Of a DNA stretch of 36,647 nucleotides, positions 32,141 to 36,647 are shown in pieces (within the stretch, counting starts at the first letter, position 1; each line of letters begins with the position of its first letter). Made by a program: the position numbers and the translations under genes. The stretch is taken from positions 1 to 36,647 of the forward strand of contig CAZYXV010000037.1 of assembly GCA_964651475.1 (NCBI GenBank), written 5' to 3'. The notes below the pieces were generated by a model. That model was not told the origin of the DNA. It was given only the letters and a program-made list of their open reading frames with translations, and did no database searches. Origin of the DNA: JBGSMF01 sp964651475 (GTDB lineage Bacteria > Chloroflexota > Anaerolineae > Fen-1058).

Positions 32141-35100
32141 ATGAATCGCAAGCAAATCGTTTTTGGACTGGGCCTGTTTGTAGGTATACTCACATTGGCA
32201 AGCCTGGTCTGCGTTCGCATGGCGGCGGCTCAGCCGCCAGAGGCGCTGATCGAGGAACAAGCGATAGTGGGCCAACCCGCTCAGCCCTTGGGCACGATTA
32301 TCAGTGGGGATATTACTAGCGATACAACCTGGTTCCTGGCAGGCAGCCCCTATACTGTGACCAGCGATATCAGCGTTGCGGCAAGTGCGACGTTGACGAT
32401 AGAACCAGGGGTGGTGGTGCTATTCGACCAATATCGAGGGCTAGGGGTGGAGGGGAAGCTGCTGGCGGAGGGCACAGCGGCGCAGCCGATCACGTTCACG
32501 GGCAATTTCACCACGCCGGCGTCGGGCTGGTGGAGCGGCCTCCATGTGTATTACGGGACGGCGCAGTTGGATTACGTGACGGTTGAGTACGCCGGTTACA
32601 GCCAGGGGGGCAGCCTCCAGACCAACGGCGGCGTGGTTACGGTCACACGCAGCGCCATCCGCAATGGCAGCGCGGACGGGGTGTGGGCCTACGGCAGCGG
32701 GGTGATCCACGTCAGCGACAGCCTGATTGCTGGCAACGCTGGGTATGCGCTAGAGTACGCCAACAGTACGGTGGCGCCGCAGTTGTCGGGGCTGACGATC
32801 ACTGGCAACGGGGTGGATGCGATTGCATTTGGCTCCGGTAGCCTCAGCGGCGCGCGGGTGTGGCAGAACCTGGGCGTCCCGTACATCATGCTTGGCAGTC
32901 AAGATGTGGCCGCCGATGGGGCATTGACAGTGGAGCCGGGGGTGGTGGTGCAGTTCGACCAATACGGGCAGTTGTCGGTGGCGGGTCGGTTGGAGGCGGA
33001 GGGCACAGCGGCGCAGCCGATCACGTTCACGGGCAATTTCACCACGCCGGCGTCGGGCTGGTGGAGCGGCCTCCATGTGTATTACGGGACGGCGCAGTTG
33101 GATTACGTGACGGTTGAGTACGCCGGTTACAGCCAGGGGGGCAGCCTCCAGACCAACGGCGGCGTGGTTACGGTCACACGCAGCGCCATCCGCAATGGCA
33201 GCGCGGACGGGGTGTGGGCCTACGGCAGCGGGGTGATCCACGTCAGCGACAGCCTGATTGCTGGCAACGCTGGGTATGCGCTAGAGTACGCCAACAGTAC
33301 GGTGGCGCCGCAGTTGTCGGGGCTGACGATCACTGGCAACGGGGTGGATGCGATTGCATTTGGCTCCGGTAGCCTCAGCGGCGCGCGGGTGTGGCAGAAC
33401 CTGGGCGTCCCGTACATCATGCTTGGCAGTCAAGATGTGGCCGCCGATGGGGCATTGACAGTGGAGCCGGGGGTGGTGGTGCAGTTCGACCAATACGGGC
33501 AGTTGTCGGTGGCGGGTCGGTTGGAGGCGGAGGGCACAGCGGCGCAGCCGATCACGTTCACGGGCAATTTCACCACGCCGGCGTCGGGCTGGTGGAGCGG
33601 CCTCCATGTGTATTACGGGACGGCGCAGTTGGATTACGTGACGGTTGAGTACGCCGGTTACAGCCAGGGGGGCAGCCTCCAGACCAACGGCGGCGTGGTT
33701 ACGGTCACACGCAGCGCCATCCGCAATGGCAGCGCGGACGGGGTGTGGGCCTACGGCAGCGGGGTGATCCACGTCAGCGACAGCCTGATTGCTGGCAACG
33801 CTGGGTATGCGCTAGAGTACGCCAACAGTACGGTGGCGCCGCAGTTGTCGGGGCTGACGATCACTGGCAACGGGGTGGATGCGATTGCGTTTGGCTCTGG
33901 CAGCATCAGCGGCGCGCGCGTGTGGCAGAACCTGGGCGTCCCGTACATCATACTTGGCAATCAATATGTGGTCGCCGATGGGGCGTTGGCGGTGGAGCCG
34001 GGAGTGGAGGTGCAGTTCGACCAATACACGCAGTTGCAGGTGGAGGGTCGGTTGGCGGCGGTGGGCACGGCGGCGCAGCCGATCACGTTCACGGGCCATT
34101 TCACCACACCGATGGCCGGCTGGTGGAATGGTCTCACCATTTGGTATGGCGCTGCCACGCTAGATTATGTGACCGTGGCGTATGGCGGCTACAGCCAGGA
34201 TAGCAATATTTATATCTACAACGGCCAGGCGTCCATCGCGCACAGCCAGTTGAGCCACAGCAGCGGCGCGGGCCTCTATGCCGCCACCGGCGGTGTCGGG
34301 GTGAGCGTTGAGCAGAGCCAGGTTATCAGCAATACCGGCTATGGGATTTGGAACAACTATCCCGAAAGTCTGTTGATGGCGGCCAACAACTGGTGGGGTT
34401 CCGCCAGCGGCCCCACGGCGGATGGGGATTGCAACCCGGGCGGGACAGGTAGTCCGGTGAGCATGGGCGTGGTCTATCGCCCGTTCCTGAGCGCGCCGAA
34501 CGCCGAGCCGCCCTTTCTGGAGCCACGCGATGTGTATTTGCTGCAAGTGTCGCCTTCGCGGTGGTTCGTCCCCGCCGATGGCAGCAGCACGGCCTGGATT
34601 AGCGTCACCATGCGCACTGGCGCGGGCCAACCCTTGCCCAATCACGCCGTGCACCTGTCAACCAGTCTGGGCGATTTAGCCGAATCGGAATTGACCACAA
34701 ACGCGGCCGGCCAGGCGTTCGCTTACCTGACTTCCCTGATCACCGGCACAGCTTTCGTGACCGTTACTTCCGGCGGGGGCGACGTTTGCTCGGATTGGGC
34801 CATCCCGGCCTATACGCAAATATCCTTTGTGGCCGAAGAAGACTCGCCGTTGACGCCCGACGGCGAGGCGCCCTATCTGAACAACGCCCTTGAGGTGGAG
34901 CCGGAGCCGATTGTGCAGGGCGTACCTTCTACCATCACCTTGCGGCTCACCAATCCCTTCTCCGCTCCCATCACCGTCAATGGCACGATGGGCTATCTCC
35001 AGTTTGGCATCGGCCAGACCTTTGGGCCTGTCAAAGAAATCACGGATTGGGTCATCCCCGCCCACAGTGAGCAGACTCTCCATATTCCCTGGACGCCGCC

Positions 35101-36520
35101 GCTTTCCGGCCACTATTGCCTGGAATTCCACTACTGGTATACTGGCGGGAGCGCGCGCATGGCGGCGCTGGCCGGCAAGAACGGGCGCGCCGGGAAAAAC
35201 ATGGATGTACAGCCGGGGTCAACGCTGCCGCCCAAGCAAAAAGATTTGATCGAGAAGGGCCAGCTTGCCAGCAGCGCCATTGACGATGGCACAACGTTGT
35301 TGCAACTGCTGATGGACTTGAAGGGTACGCTGATGGGGATGTGGGGCAACGCCATCCCACAGCAGATCTTTGGCAACATCTTGAGCTTTAACTTTGAATC
35401 CTACGGGGCGGCCGGCTGCGCGCTGGCCGGTGGGGAAAGTTGCGGCGGCTGGAGCGGCCCCAAGTTGCAGGCGCCAGCGCCGTTTGGCACGCTCGGCAAT
35501 ATGATGGATTCCGCACCCCGGCAGGATTACAGCACCCCGACGCGGCCTCCCAGGATACAGTTGCCGACGTACCCGGATCTTTACCTGGCCGGGCAAGACT
35601 TGCTCGTGACCGCGCCCATCACGAGCGACATCCCGCCCGCACGGCTCCAGGCGCTCAGCGACCTGGTCACCGCCACGCTGGATCTGCATATCAACCTGTA
35701 CGCGGCGGTGGTGGCGCAGGATCGCTGGGCGGGCGCGACAGAGGCGAACGACCTGGAGTGGAGCGCACAACAGTCTGCGGCGTTCCTCTACTACAAGCAG
35801 AAAGCCGGCAGCGCGATGCTGCGCGTGGCCGACACCTACGACGCCCTGATCGCGGAATTGCAGAGCGAGGGGATCGTGGACATTGTGGTGACAGCGGATG
35901 ACATTCGCGCGTACCAGGAGCGCCTGCAGACGCAGGGCTTCACGGAGCTTGAGATCCGCTGTGCGCGCGAGCTGGGGTTGACCGACGCGGGAATCGAGGC
36001 CGCGCGCCAACGCCGCCTGGCCGTTGACCCGGACAAAGCCGCCGGCAGCGTGATGGGCAAATGGCAGGAGCTGGCCGCTGCGCTGCGCGCCCTGGGGAAT
36101 TCTTTCGTCTCCACCTACACCTTCCCTGAACAAATCCCTGGCGGCGCGGGCGCCGCCGCGTCAGAGGATAATAACCTGGCCCAGTTCTTCCAAAGCGTCT
36201 TTACACTGCAAGTGGGCAATCCCCTGAGCCAGACGGCCACGGTAGAGTTGCACGTGCGCCGGTTAGACATTCCCAACGATTGGATTGTGAGCGCGGACTG
36301 GATCACGGCCACATTGGCTGCCGGTGAGCAGACCACGGCGACCGTGACCGTCATCCCTGCGTCGGCTTCTGTGCAAGGCACGCAGCCCAAGGTCGCCATC
36401 GAAGGCTATATTGGCGATCAACTCGTCGGCGGCGTGGTATTGGGCGTGGCCGTGCCCGAGTACGTGCCGTTCACGCCGCCCTCAGAGTATCTTGTCTATC
36501 TGCCGCTGCTGATGAAATAG
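32141..36520 (+). CDS. large secreted beta-helix/Ig-like repeat protein
   Basis: This 1459-aa protein has a signal peptide (cut after AAA at residue 30). Residues 45-780 are parallel beta-helix-type repeats (TIEPGVVVLFDQY, EGTAAQPITFTG, GLTITGNGVDAI). About 2.7 of these units of 177 residues are identical at the DNA level, and a fourth is diverged. The helix ends with ANNWWGSASGPTADG and NPGGTG, a common closing pattern. An Ig-like Big-1-type domain follows (about 790-880), then a helical region (about 1170-1320), a second beta-sandwich, and the C-terminal VYLPLLMK. The ATG has AGGAG seven bases upstream. It shares the C-terminal motif with the preceding protein, 67 bp away. The role may be adhesion or sugar binding. 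Confidence 0.85.
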   Translation: MNRKQIVFGLGLFVGILTLASLVCVRMAAAQPPEALIEEQAIVGQPAQPLGTIISGDITSDTTWFLAGSPYTVTSDISVAASATLTIEPGVVVLFDQYRGLGVEGKLLAEGTAAQPITFTGNFTTPASGWWSGLHVYYGTAQLDYVTVEYAGYSQGGSLQTNGGVVTVTRSAIRNGSADGVWAYGSGVIHVSDSLIAGNAGYALEYANSTVAPQLSGLTITGNGVDAIAFGSGSLSGARVWQNLGVPYIMLGSQDVAADGALTVEPGVVVQFDQYGQLSVAGRLEAEGTAAQPITFTGNFTTPASGWWSGLHVYYGTAQLDYVTVEYAGYSQGGSLQTNGGVVTVTRSAIRNGSADGVWAYGSGVIHVSDSLIAGNAGYALEYANSTVAPQLSGLTITGNGVDAIAFGSGSLSGARVWQNLGVPYIMLGSQDVAADGALTVEPGVVVQFDQYGQLSVAGRLEAEGTAAQPITFTGNFTTPASGWWSGLHVYYGTAQLDYVTVEYAGYSQGGSLQTNGGVVTVTRSAIRNGSADGVWAYGSGVIHVSDSLIAGNAGYALEYANSTVAPQLSGLTITGNGVDAIAFGSGSISGARVWQNLGVPYIILGNQYVVADGALAVEPGVEVQFDQYTQLQVEGRLAAVGTAAQPITFTGHFTTPMAGWWNGLTIWYGAATLDYVTVAYGGYSQDSNIYIYNGQASIAHSQLSHSSGAGLYAATGGVGVSVEQSQVISNTGYGIWNNYPESLLMAANNWWGSASGPTADGDCNPGGTGSPVSMGVVYRPFLSAPNAEPPFLEPRDVYLLQVSPSRWFVPADGSSTAWISVTMRTGAGQPLPNHAVHLSTSLGDLAESELTTNAAGQAFAYLTSLITGTAFVTVTSGGGDVCSDWAIPAYTQISFVAEEDSPLTPDGEAPYLNNALEVEPEPIVQGVPSTITLRLTNPFSAPITVNGTMGYLQFGIGQTFGPVKEITDWVIPAHSEQTLHIPWTPPLSGHYCLEFHYWYTGGSARMAALAGKNGRAGKNMDVQPGSTLPPKQKDLIEKGQLASSAIDDGTTLLQLLMDLKGTLMGMWGNAIPQQIFGNILSFNFESYGAAGCALAGGESCGGWSGPKLQAPAPFGTLGNMMDSAPRQDYSTPTRPPRIQLPTYPDLYLAGQDLLVTAPITSDIPPARLQALSDLVTATLDLHINLYAAVVAQDRWAGATEANDLEWSAQQSAAFLYYKQKAGSAMLRVADTYDALIAELQSEGIVDIVVTADDIRAYQERLQTQGFTELEIRCARELGLTDAGIEAARQRRLAVDPDKAAGSVMGKWQELAAALRALGNSFVSTYTFPEQIPGGAGAAASEDNNLAQFFQSVFTLQVGNPLSQTATVELHVRRLDIPNDWIVSADWITATLAAGEQTTATVTVIPASASVQGTQPKVAIEGYIGDQLVGGVVLGVAVPEYVPFTPPSEYLVYLPLLMK
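32464..33888 (+). repeat. exact 531-bp tandem repeat, about 2.7 copies
   Basis: Every base from 32464 to 33357 matches the base 531 positions downstream, as read by eye. The first mismatch is A33358 against G33889. Each unit encodes 177 residues, so the reading frame is kept. The next unit downstream is clearly diverged. Confidence 0.92.
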
Positions 36521-36549
36521 CCAGGTCACGTTTAGAATCAGCCTGATAA

Positions 36550-36584
36550 AAGAAACCGGGTTTCTTGAGGAAACCCGGTTTCTT
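36550..36584. terminator. 15-bp hairpin after the surface protein gene
   Basis: AAGAAACCGGGTTTC and GAAACCCGGTTTCTT form a perfect 15-bp stem around TTGAG, 30 bp after the stop codon. The stem supplies its own T-rich end. The same GAAACCCGGTTTC core is a frequent intergenic repeat in several phyla, so it may be both repeat and terminator. Confidence 0.6.
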
Positions 36585-36647
36585 CAAGAGATATTCTCTA
36601 CCGTACATTTTATACTTGAGGGCAGCGTTGGGTCCGGGGTAGCGTAA

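Noticed and set aside
32464..33888. Mobile element or CRISPR-like array
   Set aside because: The 531-bp repeat is in frame inside one gene, directly abutting, with no terminal inverted repeats or transposase.
35219..36133. Minus-strand open frame of 304 codons
   Set aside because: Antisense to the surface protein gene, with no family resemblance.

Overview
The window looks like a piece of a Chloroflexota genome, probably from the Anaerolineae or a neighbouring class, most likely a metagenome-derived contig. This is an inference. It rests on GC-rich coding DNA, lipoproteins with Pro/Thr/Ser linkers of the PTPTPT type, a very large SARP/BTAD-ATPase-TPR regulator, large secreted repeat proteins ending in a YLPxxxx motif, and many small dispersed intergenic hairpins. 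No rRNA, tRNA, CRISPR array, transposase or phage gene was found.

Left part (1-6400, all minus strand). A probable operon gntR - ygeY - PyrB-like carbamoyltransferase starts from a near-consensus promoter at 3277-3306. The carbamoyltransferase keeps the carbamoyl-phosphate residues but appears to have lost the residues that hold aspartate. A terminator at 3349-3383 separates this operon from a second one to its right: glycosyltransferase (5256-6389) - LysE-type exporter - glycosyltransferase, with overlapping or nearly touching reading frames.

Middle part (6400-24240). A coiled-coil protein is coupled to selB, the selenocysteine-specific elongation factor, followed by a Lon-like AAA protease. 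Facing it on the minus strand are a PIN-TRAM membrane protein, an orphan sensor histidine kinase, and a radical SAM gene coupled through a TTGA overlap to a TPR/lytic-transglycosylase lipoprotein. Then come a small Cys-rich DUF3795 protein, a cytoplasmic GH13 amylase with its TetR regulator and two palindromic operators, an RDD membrane protein, and an FG-GAP lipoprotein.

Right part (24240-36647). A small exported protein (minus strand) faces away from a large regulatory and surface locus. That locus holds a 1152-aa BTAD-ATPase-TPR regulator, a 75-aa protein of unknown function, and two large exported proteins of 1063 and 1459 aa that share a C-terminal YLP motif. Upstream of the regulator lie an 11-copy hexanucleotide repeat and an 11-bp inverted repeat. 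The 1459-aa gene contains a base-perfect 531-bp tandem repeat of about 2.7 copies. This regulator / small protein / surface protein locus is the best candidate for an undescribed system, followed by the gntR-ygeY-carbamoyltransferase operon.
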